A program made the translations under genes and the position numbers. The notes below the pieces were generated by a model. The model was not told where the DNA came from. It did no database searches and saw only the letters and a program-made list of their open reading frames with translations. A stretch of DNA of 64,000 nucleotides. It comes from Sphingobium sp. C100. GTDB taxonomy: Bacteria; Pseudomonadota; Alphaproteobacteria; Sphingomonadales; Sphingomonadaceae. The stretch covers positions 1 to 64,000 of the forward strand of contig NZ_AYOY01000079.1 in NCBI RefSeq assembly GCF_000508185.1, read 5' to 3'. Below, piece by piece: positions 17,693-25,906 of this stretch. How positions within the stretch are numbered: the first letter of the stretch is position 1; each line of letters starts with the position of its first letter.

Positions 17693-18307
17693 GTGAAGCG
17701 CATGGTCGTGGGGATGACCGGCGCAACCGGCTCGGTCTATGGCCTTCGCCTGCTTGAGCTACTGCGCGAGACGGGCGGTTGGGAAACCCATCTGGTGATG
17801 TCTCCGGCGGCGCTGCTCAACATTCGCGAGGAACTGCCCGAAGGCAAGGCCCGGCTCGAAGCACTGGCCGATGTGGTGCACAACGTCCGCAACGTCGGCG
17901 CCTCGATCGCCAGCGGTTCGTTCGTGTGCGAAGGCATGGCGATCGCGCCCTGTTCGATGCGCACGCTGGGCGCGGTGGCGCACGCCCTGTCCGACAACCT
18001 TATCACCCGTGCGGCCGACGTGATGCTGAAGGAACGGCGCCGCCTTGTGATGATCACCCGCGAAACGCCGCTCAACCTGGCGCACCTGCGCAACATGACG
18101 GCCTGCACCGAAATGGGGGCGATGATCTTCCCCCCGGTGCCGGCTTTCTATGCGCGGCCGACCTCGCTGGCCGACGTGGTCGATCACAGCTGCATGCGGG
18201 TACTGGATCTGTTCGGGCTTCATTTGAAGTCGGAGAAACGCTGGCAAGGCCTTAGCAAAGAGGCGGCAAGCCTTGTTTCGGGTGCTGGGCAAATGGAAGG
18301 GAATTGA
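17693..18307 (+). CDS. UbiX-like flavin prenyltransferase (subunit B of hydroxyarylic-acid decarboxylase)
   Basis: A 204-residue UbiX/Pad1 homologue that would make prenylated FMN for the UbiD-type decarboxylase encoded at 21930. Motifs: GMTGATGSVYG near the N-terminus (FMN site), APCSMRTLGAVAHALSDNL, RAADVMLKERRRLV and RETPLNLAHLRNM, all family hallmarks. The GTG at 17693 gives the usual UbiX-like start MKRMVVG; an ATG nine bases later is possible. With the C and D subunits downstream it completes a bsd/vdc/shd-type set. Overlaps the next gene region by a few bases. Confidence 0.92.
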   Translation: MKRMVVGMTGATGSVYGLRLLELLRETGGWETHLVMSPAALLNIREELPEGKARLEALADVVHNVRNVGASIASGSFVCEGMAIAPCSMRTLGAVAHALSDNLITRAADVMLKERRRLVMITRETPLNLAHLRNMTACTEMGAMIFPPVPAFYARPTSLADVVDHSCMRVLDLFGLHLKSEKRWQGLSKEAASLVSGAGQMEGN

Positions 18308-18309
18308 GA

Positions 18310-18879
18310 ATGGCGTGGGATGTCAGCCGTCGCACCGTCGTGAGCGGTGGCGCCGTGGGTGCTGTCGTTGCCGGTCTGGGAATCGGCCGCAGCGCTTTTG
18401 CTCAGCGGCCGCGCAAGATCATCGTCATCGAAGAGACGCACGTTCCCGAAAGTCGACTATTTGCCGAAACCTTTATCAATTCGGGGCGCGCAGCGCAGGT
18501 TGTCCGGATCGACCGGAGCTTCAACGGCCTGCTGCATGAACTTGAAGCGGTTGAAGGCGTGCTGGTCGGCCTTACTTCCGATCCCGCGGCGATGATCGCC
18601 GGGCAGATCCTTGTGGCCGGCGGCGCCCGCCCGCTACTGCAGTGGACCCATCAATACCGCAAGCTGCGCTGGGAACACCAGACTGTCGGCGCGCCAACGC
18701 TGCTTGCGCGGGCCAGCGTCGGCTGGCCCAGCGTTCTTGCCCACCACATGCAGGATGCGCTCGTCGGCGATCGCCAGGATGCCGAACTGCGGTGCCAGTC
18801 AGGACATTGCGGCCTCGGTGGCAAGAGCCCCGGCATGCTGGTTTCATGGGCATTCGAAGTGGGAGTACAGCAGTCGTGA
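18310..18879 (+). CDS. Tat-exported protein of unknown function
   Basis: I do not recognise this 189-residue protein. It has a clear twin-arginine signal: SRRTVVSGG at residues 6-14, a small-residue hydrophobic stretch and a likely cleavage after AFA near residue 30. The mature part is about 160 residues, alpha/beta in character, with a late segment RCQSGHCGLGGKSPG holding two cysteines and a histidine that could bind a cofactor or metal. The ATG at 18310 has GGAAGGGA upstream; stop overlaps the start of the flavoprotein gene by 4 bases (GTGA). Tight coupling to a periplasmic-type alkylphenol dehydrogenase suggests an accessory or redox partner role, but that is only inference. Confidence 0.7.
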   Translation: MAWDVSRRTVVSGGAVGAVVAGLGIGRSAFAQRPRKIIVIEETHVPESRLFAETFINSGRAAQVVRIDRSFNGLLHELEAVEGVLVGLTSDPAAMIAGQILVAGGARPLLQWTHQYRKLRWEHQTVGAPTLLARASVGWPSVLAHHMQDALVGDRQDAELRCQSGHCGLGGKSPGMLVSWAFEVGVQQS

Positions 18880-20471
18880 GTACGCGCATGCCACAAGGGG
18901 TCGACGCCGCAACCTTTACCAAGGCTCTGGACGAATTAGCGGCTATCGTCGGCAAGGAATGGGTCTTCGTCGATGAACTGCCGCTGTCGGCCTATCGCGA
19001 CGCCTATTCACCGCTGGCCGATGGCGAGATGCTGCCCTCGGCTGCCGTGGCACCGGCCAACATGGAACAGATTCAGCAGGCGCTGAAGGTATTCAACGCT
19101 TACAAGCTGCCGATCTGGACATTCGGCAACGGCCGCAATTTCGCTTATGGTGGCCCGGCCCCGCGCCAGTCCGGTTATGTCATGTTCGACCTCAAGCGGA
19201 TGAACCGCATTCTCGAAGTCAACGAGAAATACGGCTATGCGCTGGTCGAACCAGGCGTGTCCTATTTTCAGCTTCACCGCCATCTGCGCAAGATCGGCAG
19301 CAAGCTTTGGGTCGATCCTGCGGCACCAGGTTGGGGCGGCGTCATGGGCAACGCGCTTGAACATGGCGCGGGTTACACCCCCTACGGCGATCACTTCGTC
19401 ATGCAGTGCGGCATGGAAGTGGTCCTTGCCGACGGTAAGGTCGTCCGCACCGGTCAGGGCGCGATCGAGGGGTCGCAGCATTGGCAATCCACCAAGCATG
19501 CCGCCGGTCCGCATTTTGATGGCATGTTCACCCAGTCCAATTTCGGCATTGTGACCAAGATGGGTATCTGGTTGATGCCCGAACCGCCGGGCTACAAGCC
19601 GTTCATGATCACTTACGAGCGCGAGGAAGACCTTGCCGCAATCTTCGATGCGGTGCTGCCGCTGAAAATCAACCAGGTTATCCCGAACGCCGCTGTGGCG
19701 GTCGATCTGTTGTGGGAAGTGTCCGCCAAGACCACGCGTCGCCATTACTTCGACGGCAAGGGCCCTATCCCGGATTCGATCCGCAAAAAGATCGCGTCGG
19801 ATCATGGGTTAGGCATGTGGAACTTCTACGCAGCGCTCTATGGCCCGCCACCGATCATCGAGAACAACTGGAAGCTCGTCGAGGCAGCGATGATGAGCAT
19901 TCCGGGTGCCAAACTGCACCTTGACCGCGAGAACGACCCCGCCTGGGACTATCGCGTCCAGCTGATGCGCGGTGAACCCAACATGACCGAGTTCAGCATC
20001 ATGAACTGGATCGGCGGCGGCGGGCACATCAACTTTTCGCCAATCTCGGCACCCGACGGCAAGGAAGCGCTGAGCCAATACAACTTGATCAAGCAACGCT
20101 GCCACGATTTCGGGTTCGACTATATCGGCGAATTCCTGGTCGGCTGGCGCGACATGCACCACATCCTGATGATCATGTACGATCGCGCCGACGACGGCAT
20201 GCGCAAGAGCGCCTATGACCTGTTCGGCAAGCTGGTAGACGAGGCAGCCGGTGCGGGCTTCGGCGAATACCGCACCCACCTCGCCTTCATGGACCAGATC
20301 GCCAAGACCTATAAGCACAACGATGGGGCGCTGTGGGACCTGCACCACCGTCTCAAGGACGTGCTAGACCCCAACGGCATCCTCTCCCCCGGCAAGCAGG
20401 GGATATGGCCCCAGGCGATGCGCAACCAAGCGCAATCACACGGCCGGCTGAACAAAGACTTCAAGGATTGA
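18876..20471 (+). CDS. 4-Cresol dehydrogenase/vanillyl-alcohol-oxidase-type flavoprotein
   Basis: A 531-residue FAD protein of the PCMH/VAO family, similar in size to PchF. The FAD-binding domain shows WTFGNGRNFAYGG, GYALVEPGVSYFQLHRHL, KLWVDPAAPGWGGVMGN and GAGYTPYGDH; the C-terminal cap ends with DPNGILSPGKQGIWP. Relatives oxidise p-alkylphenols at the benzylic carbon through a quinone methide, giving alcohol then aldehyde, with cytochrome c or oxygen as acceptor. The GTG at 18876, overlapping the Tat protein stop, is chosen because it follows GGGAG; ATG at 18888 is the alternative. A cytochrome gene at 25123 favours the dehydrogenase mode. Confidence 0.88.
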   Translation: MSTRMPQGVDAATFTKALDELAAIVGKEWVFVDELPLSAYRDAYSPLADGEMLPSAAVAPANMEQIQQALKVFNAYKLPIWTFGNGRNFAYGGPAPRQSGYVMFDLKRMNRILEVNEKYGYALVEPGVSYFQLHRHLRKIGSKLWVDPAAPGWGGVMGNALEHGAGYTPYGDHFVMQCGMEVVLADGKVVRTGQGAIEGSQHWQSTKHAAGPHFDGMFTQSNFGIVTKMGIWLMPEPPGYKPFMITYEREEDLAAIFDAVLPLKINQVIPNAAVAVDLLWEVSAKTTRRHYFDGKGPIPDSIRKKIASDHGLGMWNFYAALYGPPPIIENNWKLVEAAMMSIPGAKLHLDRENDPAWDYRVQLMRGEPNMTEFSIMNWIGGGGHINFSPISAPDGKEALSQYNLIKQRCHDFGFDYIGEFLVGWRDMHHILMIMYDRADDGMRKSAYDLFGKLVDEAAGAGFGEYRTHLAFMDQIAKTYKHNDGALWDLHHRLKDVLDPNGILSPGKQGIWPQAMRNQAQSHGRLNKDFKD

Positions 20472-20476
20472 CGACC

Positions 20477-21916
20477 ATGACGCAAATTGAGCACTGGATT
20501 GGCGGCACCGCCGTGGCTGCAACGGGCGGGGCCTATTTCGACGATCTCAACCCGGTCGACGATTCGGTCTATTCCCGGGTCCCCGCCGGCACCGCGGAAG
20601 ACGTGAACCGCGCCGTGGAGAACGCGCATCAGGCCTATCTCCAGCATCGCGATCTGCCCGCCGCAGTGCGCGAAGGGTGGATCGCGAAAGCCGCCGAAAT
20701 CATGGAGCGCGATACCGCCAAATTCGCCGACGTGCTGGTCGACGAAATCGGTTCGCCGATCGCCAAGGCCGGGTTCGAAACCCGCTTCGCGGTCAGCTTC
20801 CTGCGCGCGGCGATCGGCGTGCCGCGCCGGATTCGGGGGGAAACGATCCCTTCGGACACCCCTGGGCGGTTCAGCATGAGCCTGCGCCAGCCGGTCGGTG
20901 TGGTCGCCGGGATTACCCCGTTCAACGTGCCGCTGATCAAGGGGATCAAACAGTCGGCCATGGCCCTGGCCACAGGCAACGCCTTCGTGCTGCTACCCTC
21001 GGAAGCCGCGCCAATGATCGCCGATCTGCTCGCTAAATTGTGGAAGGAGGCCGGCGTTCCCGACGGCTTGTTCAACGTGGTCTACGGCAATGGCGCGGAG
21101 ATCGGCGACGTGCTGACCGGCCATCCCAAGGTCGCATCGATAACCTTCACCGGGTCCTCGCGCGTCGGCAAGCACATCGCCGAAATCGCGGCCCGCAACC
21201 TCAAGAAGTACACGCTGGAGCTGGGCGGCAAGAGCCCGCTGGTGATCTGCGCCGATGCCGATCTGGACAAGGCGGTCAACGCCGCGCTGTTCAGCATCTT
21301 CATGTACCAGGGCCAGGTCTGCATGGGGGCTTCGCGGATCTATGTGGAACAGTCGATCTTCGACCAGTTCGCCAAGGCCTTCGCCGCCGCGACAGGCCGC
21401 GCCAAGAGCGGCGACCTGCGCGATCCTACCACCATGCTGGGCCCGATAATTTCCGAACGCCAGCGCGACCGGGTCTGCCGCCACATCGACGATGCCCGGT
21501 CCAAGGGCGCAGAACTGCTAGCCGGTGCTGAGTGGAACGGAAACGTATGCTCAGCGACGGTACTGCGCGGCGTTACAGCCGAAATGACCGTGTTCGAGGA
21601 AGAGACCTTCGGCCCGGTCACCTCGCTCTTTCCGTTCAACACACTTGAGGAAGTGCTCGAACTCGCCAACAACACCGAATACGGCCTCAGCGCGTCGATC
21701 TTCACCCGCGATCTCGACAAGGCTCTGGCCTTTGCCCAACGTGCCGAAGCGGGGATGGTCCACATCAACGCGCCGACCCTTCACGACGAGCCCCACGTCC
21801 CGTTCGGCGGAACCAAAGCGTCAGGTTTCGGGCGCGAAGGGACCGAAGCCGATCTCGAGATCATGACCGAATGGAAATGGGTCACGATCCAGTCGGCGAC
21901 TGAGGGCGGACACTGA
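20477..21916 (+). CDS. Aryl-aldehyde dehydrogenase (benzaldehyde/vanillin dehydrogenase-like)
   Basis: A 479-residue NAD(P)-dependent aldehyde dehydrogenase. Visible motifs are AGITPFNVPLIKG, FTGSSRVGKHIAE, LELGGKSPLVI (general base Glu) and YQGQVCMGASRIYVE (catalytic Cys), with C-terminal PFGGTKASGFGREGTE. The FNVPL and CMGASR forms are common in benzaldehyde and vanillin dehydrogenases. It starts 6 bases after the flavoprotein gene and would oxidise its aldehyde product to an aryl carboxylate, the substrate of the UbiD-type enzyme just downstream. A longer open frame upstream is a shadow. Confidence 0.9.
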   Translation: MTQIEHWIGGTAVAATGGAYFDDLNPVDDSVYSRVPAGTAEDVNRAVENAHQAYLQHRDLPAAVREGWIAKAAEIMERDTAKFADVLVDEIGSPIAKAGFETRFAVSFLRAAIGVPRRIRGETIPSDTPGRFSMSLRQPVGVVAGITPFNVPLIKGIKQSAMALATGNAFVLLPSEAAPMIADLLAKLWKEAGVPDGLFNVVYGNGAEIGDVLTGHPKVASITFTGSSRVGKHIAEIAARNLKKYTLELGGKSPLVICADADLDKAVNAALFSIFMYQGQVCMGASRIYVEQSIFDQFAKAFAAATGRAKSGDLRDPTTMLGPIISERQRDRVCRHIDDARSKGAELLAGAEWNGNVCSATVLRGVTAEMTVFEEETFGPVTSLFPFNTLEEVLELANNTEYGLSASIFTRDLDKALAFAQRAEAGMVHINAPTLHDEPHVPFGGTKASGFGREGTEADLEIMTEWKWVTIQSATEGGH

Positions 21917-21929
21917 CAGGCGGGAACGA

Positions 21930-23390
21930 ATGACCATGAACGATCTCCCTAACCGCGCCCGCTCGATCTCGTCGCTGCGCGACTTCCTCGAACTGCTCGA
22001 GGATGCCGGCCAGGCGATCACCTGGAGCGATGCGGTGATGCCCGAACCCGGCGTGCGCAACATAGCCGTCGCCGCATCGCGCGATGCCAACGGCGCGCCG
22101 GCGATCGTATTCGACAATATCACCGGTTACCCCGGCAAGCGCTTGGCGGTGGGCGTCCATGGTTCGTGGGACAATATCGCCCTGCTGCTGGGCCGACCTA
22201 AAGGCACGACCATCCGCGAGCTTTTCTTCGAGATCGCCGGCCGCTGGGGCGATCAGGAAGCGCAAATCAGCTTTGTCCCAGAAGCCCAGGCCCCGGTGCA
22301 CGAATGCCGGATCGAACAGGACATCAACCTTTACGATGTCCTGCCGGTCTATCGGATCAACGAATATGATGGCGGGTTCTACATCGGCAAGGCCTCGGTC
22401 GCCTCGCGCGATCCGCTCGATCCAGACAATTTCGGCAAGCAGAATGTCGGCATCTATCGCCTGCAGATCCAAGGGCCGGACAGCTTCACCCTGATGACGA
22501 TCCCCTCCCACGACATGGGACGTCAGATCATGGCGGCCGAACGGGAAGGCGTTCCGCTAAAGATTGCGGTCATGCTGGGTAATCATCCCGGCCTTGCGGT
22601 GTTTGCTGCCACCCCGATCGGCTACGAGGAATCGGAATATTCCTATGCCTCGGCGATGATGGGCGCGCCAATCCGGCTGACCAAATCGGGCAACGGGATC
22701 GACATCCTGGCCGACAGCGAAATCGTGATAGAGGCCGAACTGCAACTGGGTGAACGCGAGCTGGAAGGGCCGTTCGGCGAATTCCCCGGTTCCTACAGCG
22801 GCGTGCGCAAGGCGCCGATCTTCAAGGTCACGGCGGTGTCGCACCGGCGCGATCCGATCTTCGAGAACATTTACATCGGGCGCGGCTGGACCGAGCACGA
22901 TACGCTGATCGGCCTGCACACCTCCGCCCCGATCTATGCCCAGCTGCGCCAGAGCTTCCCCGAAGTCACCGCGGTCAACGCGCTTTACCAGCACGGACTG
23001 ACCGGGATCATCTCGGTCAAGAACCGCATGGCCGGCTTTGCCAAGACGGTCGCGCTGCGCGCGCTGAGCACGCCGCACGGCGTGATGTACCTCAAGAACC
23101 TGATTATGGTCGATGCCGATGTCGATCCGTTCGATCTCAACCAGGTGATGTGGGCGCTTTCGACCCGCACCCGTGCGGACGATATCATCGTGCTGCCCAA
23201 CATGCCTGCCGTGCCGATCGATCCTTCGGCAGTGGTCCCGGGCAAGGGGCACCGCCTGATCATCGACGCGACCAGCTATCTCCCGCCCGATCCGGTGGGT
23301 GAAGCGCACCTTGTCACCCCGCCGACCGGGGACGAGATCGACGCCCTGAGCAAGCGGATCCGCGAAATGCAGCTGGGAGCCCTGTCATGA
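21930..23390 (+). CDS. UbiD-family decarboxylase (subunit C of hydroxyarylic-acid decarboxylase)
   Basis: A 486-residue prenyl-FMN-dependent, non-oxidative decarboxylase. The strongly conserved block GERELEGPFGEFPGSYSG with Glu residues of the active site, VYRINEYDGGFYIGKA, and the late DVDPFDLNQVMWALSTR are typical of the VdcC/BsdC/ShdC group acting on 4-hydroxybenzoate or vanillate. It would convert a 4-hydroxyarylic acid to a phenol plus CO2, or run in reverse. Subunit B (17693) and subunit D (23387) lie in the same operon. The stop overlaps the subunit D start by 4 bases. Confidence 0.92.
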   Translation: MTMNDLPNRARSISSLRDFLELLEDAGQAITWSDAVMPEPGVRNIAVAASRDANGAPAIVFDNITGYPGKRLAVGVHGSWDNIALLLGRPKGTTIRELFFEIAGRWGDQEAQISFVPEAQAPVHECRIEQDINLYDVLPVYRINEYDGGFYIGKASVASRDPLDPDNFGKQNVGIYRLQIQGPDSFTLMTIPSHDMGRQIMAAEREGVPLKIAVMLGNHPGLAVFAATPIGYEESEYSYASAMMGAPIRLTKSGNGIDILADSEIVIEAELQLGERELEGPFGEFPGSYSGVRKAPIFKVTAVSHRRDPIFENIYIGRGWTEHDTLIGLHTSAPIYAQLRQSFPEVTAVNALYQHGLTGIISVKNRMAGFAKTVALRALSTPHGVMYLKNLIMVDADVDPFDLNQVMWALSTRTRADDIIVLPNMPAVPIDPSAVVPGKGHRLIIDATSYLPPDPVGEAHLVTPPTGDEIDALSKRIREMQLGALS

Positions 23391-23611
23391 CCACCACCGT
23401 CTGCGGGCGCTGCAAATCGAGCGGCGCTGTCACCGATCATCAGGGCAGGCAGGACGGCGCGGTCGTGTGGACGATCCTGCGCTGCCCGACCTGCAACTTT
23501 TCCTGGCGCGACAGCGAACCGGCCCGCGCTATCGACCCGGCTGTGCGCTCGGCCGATTTCGCCGTCGATGCCGGCGATCTCCAGCGTTATCCCAAGATTC
23601 TCCAGCAATAA
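23387..23611 (+). CDS. Hydroxyarylic-acid decarboxylase subunit D (VdcD/BsdD-like)
   Basis: A 74-residue small protein with CGRCKSS and CPTCNFSWRDSEP, the pair of CxxC motifs and the F(S/T)WR.SEP signature found in BsdD/VdcD/ShdD subunits, which assemble with UbiD-type decarboxylases. The paired CxxC motifs suggest a zinc ribbon. ATGA overlap with the C subunit shows co-translation. The presence of D marks this as the oligomeric phenolic-acid decarboxylase type rather than a ubiquinone-pathway UbiD. Confidence 0.88.
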   Translation: MTTTVCGRCKSSGAVTDHQGRQDGAVVWTILRCPTCNFSWRDSEPARAIDPAVRSADFAVDAGDLQRYPKILQQ

Positions 23612-23624
23612 GGCTCCCAACGCC

Positions 23625-25091
23625 ATGATCGATCAAGCCCGCCAGACGGCCACGCTCGGCACCCTCGCCCAGGCACTCGGCAAGGCCGCCGTCGATACCA
23701 GCCCGCAGACCCTGGCCCGCTATGCTGTCCCAGGGATGGCACCGGCAGGCGTGGTGCTTCCGGCCGATGAAGCCCAGCTCGCCAAGGTGCTGGAAGCTGC
23801 GCGCACCAGCGGCGGTGTGGTCCAGACGGTCTGCAACGGCGCCTACGGACTTGAAAAAGCCGTACAGGACAAGGTGATCGTGCTTGACCTGCAGAAGATG
23901 AACAAGGTCCTCGAGGTCAATGACGAACTGGCCACCTGCCTTGTCGAACCGGGCGTCACCTTCCGCCAGCTCGATGCCCACATCAAGGAAAAGGGAATTA
24001 AGTTGTGGGTCGACTTTCCCGGCAATCCCGATGAAAGCGTGGCCGCCAGTTTCATCAACCGCCGCCCCGGCTACACCCCCTATTCCGATCATTTCCTGAT
24101 GCAGTGCGGGCTCGAGGTCATGCTGGCTGATGGCAAGATGGTGCGCACCGGCATGGGCGCCATGCCCAAGAGCACCTGCTGGCAGCTGTTCAAGTTCGGC
24201 TATGGCCCTTGGGTCGATGGCCTGTTCACCCAGTCCGATTTCGGGGTGGTGACCAAGGTGGGCATGTGGATGATGCCGCAGCCCCCGGCGCACCAGACCT
24301 TCATGGTCTCGGTCCCCAAGGAGGACGATCTGGGCGCGTTGTTGGACGTGCTCGGGCCGCTCAAGCTCAACATGGTGGTGGCCAATGGCGTCGCGGTGGG
24401 CAATGCGCTCCACGAAGCGGCCCTGCTCGGCAAGCGCCGCGCCGATTTTGAGGGCCAGGGGCCGATGGCGGCAAGCGCGGTCAAGGCCGCTGGTGAGGTG
24501 CTCGGACTAGGCTACTGGAACCTTTACGGCTCGCTCTATGGCCTGCCCGGCAACGTCGCGATCCTGTGGGACATGGTCAAGGGCGCGTTCTCGTCGATCA
24601 GCGGCGCAAGGGTGATTACCGATGGCAAGGGCATCGATCCCAAGCTGTGGGCCTGGCGGATGGGCACTATGACCGGTGTGGTGGCCGATCCCCCGGCCAG
24701 GACAGCAGGCTGGAGCGGCGACATGGCGCTTACGGTCAACCCGGTCAGCCCTGTGGATGGCGAGGAAGCCGTCAAGCTCTATGAACTGTCGCGCGATATC
24801 TGTGCCAAAAACGGCTTCGACTTCGTTGGCGAAACCACCGCGATCTGGCGTTCGGCCAACCATCGCCAGGTGCTGCCCCATGCCGCCGGGAAGGGCGAGG
24901 ATGCGGTACGGGCCAAGACCTGCGCCGAAGCCCTGATCGCCGCGCAGGCCGAGGCCGGCTTCGGCCAGATCCTGACCGACCCCGGGCTGGGGGCGGCGGT
25001 TGCCAAGACCTATGAAAAGGGTGGCCGCTCGGCCCTGCATGCGCGGGTCAAGCAGGCGCTTGATCCCAACTCGATCTTTGCCTCGGTCTGA
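23625..25091 (+). CDS. 4-Cresol dehydrogenase-like flavoprotein, second paralogue
   Basis: A 488-residue PCMH/VAO-type FAD protein, clearly paralogous to 18876-20471 but shorter and diverged. Shared blocks are ATCLVEPGVTFRQLDAH, GIKLWVDFPGNPDESVAAS, RPGYTPYSDHFLMQCGLEV and QSDFGVVTKVGMWMMP. The C-terminal cap is less conserved, ending KQALDPNSIFASV. It may oxidise a related alkylphenol, or form a heteromer with the first; which residues bind FAD covalently cannot be settled by eye. The chosen ATG lies 13 bases after subunit D. The cytochrome gene follows 31 bases downstream. Confidence 0.85.
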   Translation: MIDQARQTATLGTLAQALGKAAVDTSPQTLARYAVPGMAPAGVVLPADEAQLAKVLEAARTSGGVVQTVCNGAYGLEKAVQDKVIVLDLQKMNKVLEVNDELATCLVEPGVTFRQLDAHIKEKGIKLWVDFPGNPDESVAASFINRRPGYTPYSDHFLMQCGLEVMLADGKMVRTGMGAMPKSTCWQLFKFGYGPWVDGLFTQSDFGVVTKVGMWMMPQPPAHQTFMVSVPKEDDLGALLDVLGPLKLNMVVANGVAVGNALHEAALLGKRRADFEGQGPMAASAVKAAGEVLGLGYWNLYGSLYGLPGNVAILWDMVKGAFSSISGARVITDGKGIDPKLWAWRMGTMTGVVADPPARTAGWSGDMALTVNPVSPVDGEEAVKLYELSRDICAKNGFDFVGETTAIWRSANHRQVLPHAAGKGEDAVRAKTCAEALIAAQAEAGFGQILTDPGLGAAVAKTYEKGGRSALHARVKQALDPNSIFASV

Positions 25092-25122
25092 GCCGATGCG
25101 TCGCCATGCCTGCGGAGGTAAA

Positions 25123-25488
25123 ATGAATAAGTTCCTCGCCCTTTCGCTTTTCGCTGCACTTGCTGCCTGTTCGTCCGCACAAGGCGAATCAGTGGTGGAC
25201 GGTGCGGAGAATTATGAGCGTTACTGCGCAGGTTGCCACAACCCCGGCCCGGGCCACGGTGGCACCATGCTGCTGGCCGAAAAAGGTGCTCCGGTGCCTT
25301 CGCTCATCGGTCGCAAGGACTTAGATTACGATTACCTACATTCGGTCGTTCGCCAGGGCCTGATCGAAATGCCGCCGTTCCGACCGACCGAATTGTCGGA
25401 CGCGGAGATCAAGCAGATCTACGATCACATCGTGGCGCAGAAGCTTCCCCCCGCAAAGGCCGAACCCGCCAAAAACAAGGCACTTTGA
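25123..25488 (+). CDS. c-type cytochrome, probable lipoprotein electron acceptor of the flavoproteins
   Basis: A 121-residue monohaem cytochrome c. The N-terminal signal contains the lipobox LAAC at about residues 13-16, so it is probably membrane anchored on the periplasmic side. The haem motif is CAGCH with axial methionine candidates in EMPPF. Position at the end of the flavoprotein operon matches PchC, the cytochrome subunit of 4-cresol dehydrogenase. GGAGG lies 4 bases before the ATG at 25123. Only one cytochrome serves two flavoproteins here. Confidence 0.88.
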   Translation: MNKFLALSLFAALAACSSAQGESVVDGAENYERYCAGCHNPGPGHGGTMLLAEKGAPVPSLIGRKDLDYDYLHSVVRQGLIEMPPFRPTELSDAEIKQIYDHIVAQKLPPAKAEPAKNKAL

Positions 25489-25906
25489 GGTCAAATCAAG
25501 CTGGGCGGAAAAGGTCGACAGGGTTCGTAAGGCTGAAATTGCTAGGGTGCCAACGGAGTATGCGGATAGCTGGTTGCTTTGGTGAGCACGCACCTTGTGT
25601 TTGATAGTCGTCATTATCGATAGCTACGGTACACAAGTGATCGCTTAGTTACGCTGTTGTCTGGTTCCGCTCGCCGCACCACAAAAGCGCTTTCGGTCCA
25701 GCTTTCCTCGCTGGCCCGGTTGGCCTTGTGCTCGGCAGCGTAGCCTTCCTGGGAATTTCAGCTCGCTACAACCGCATGCGGGTATTTGCGTGGATTGTTT
25801 CACTTTCAGTCTTATCGCCCAAATCACAAAACTCGCGGTAACGGTTGAAGAACTCCTCGCCATTACGGGATATGAACTTAATTTCATTATATGACGAGCT
25901 GAATGT
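25489..25906. other. Intergenic region, 418 bases
   Basis: AT-richer than its neighbours. No convincing gene, repeat or hairpin is seen. A plus-strand open stretch at about 25640-25840 translates to a hydrophobic peptide without a start codon and might be the tail of a lost membrane-protein gene, but nothing identifies it. The promoter of the acyl-CoA dehydrogenase at 25907 presumably lies near 25860-25900 (TATATGA). Confidence 0.5.

Noticed and set aside
23529-24413. Histidine-rich antisense frame in the second flavoprotein gene
   Set aside because: The His content mirrors GTG/ATG-rich codons of the sense strand; no motif spacing of a metal protein.
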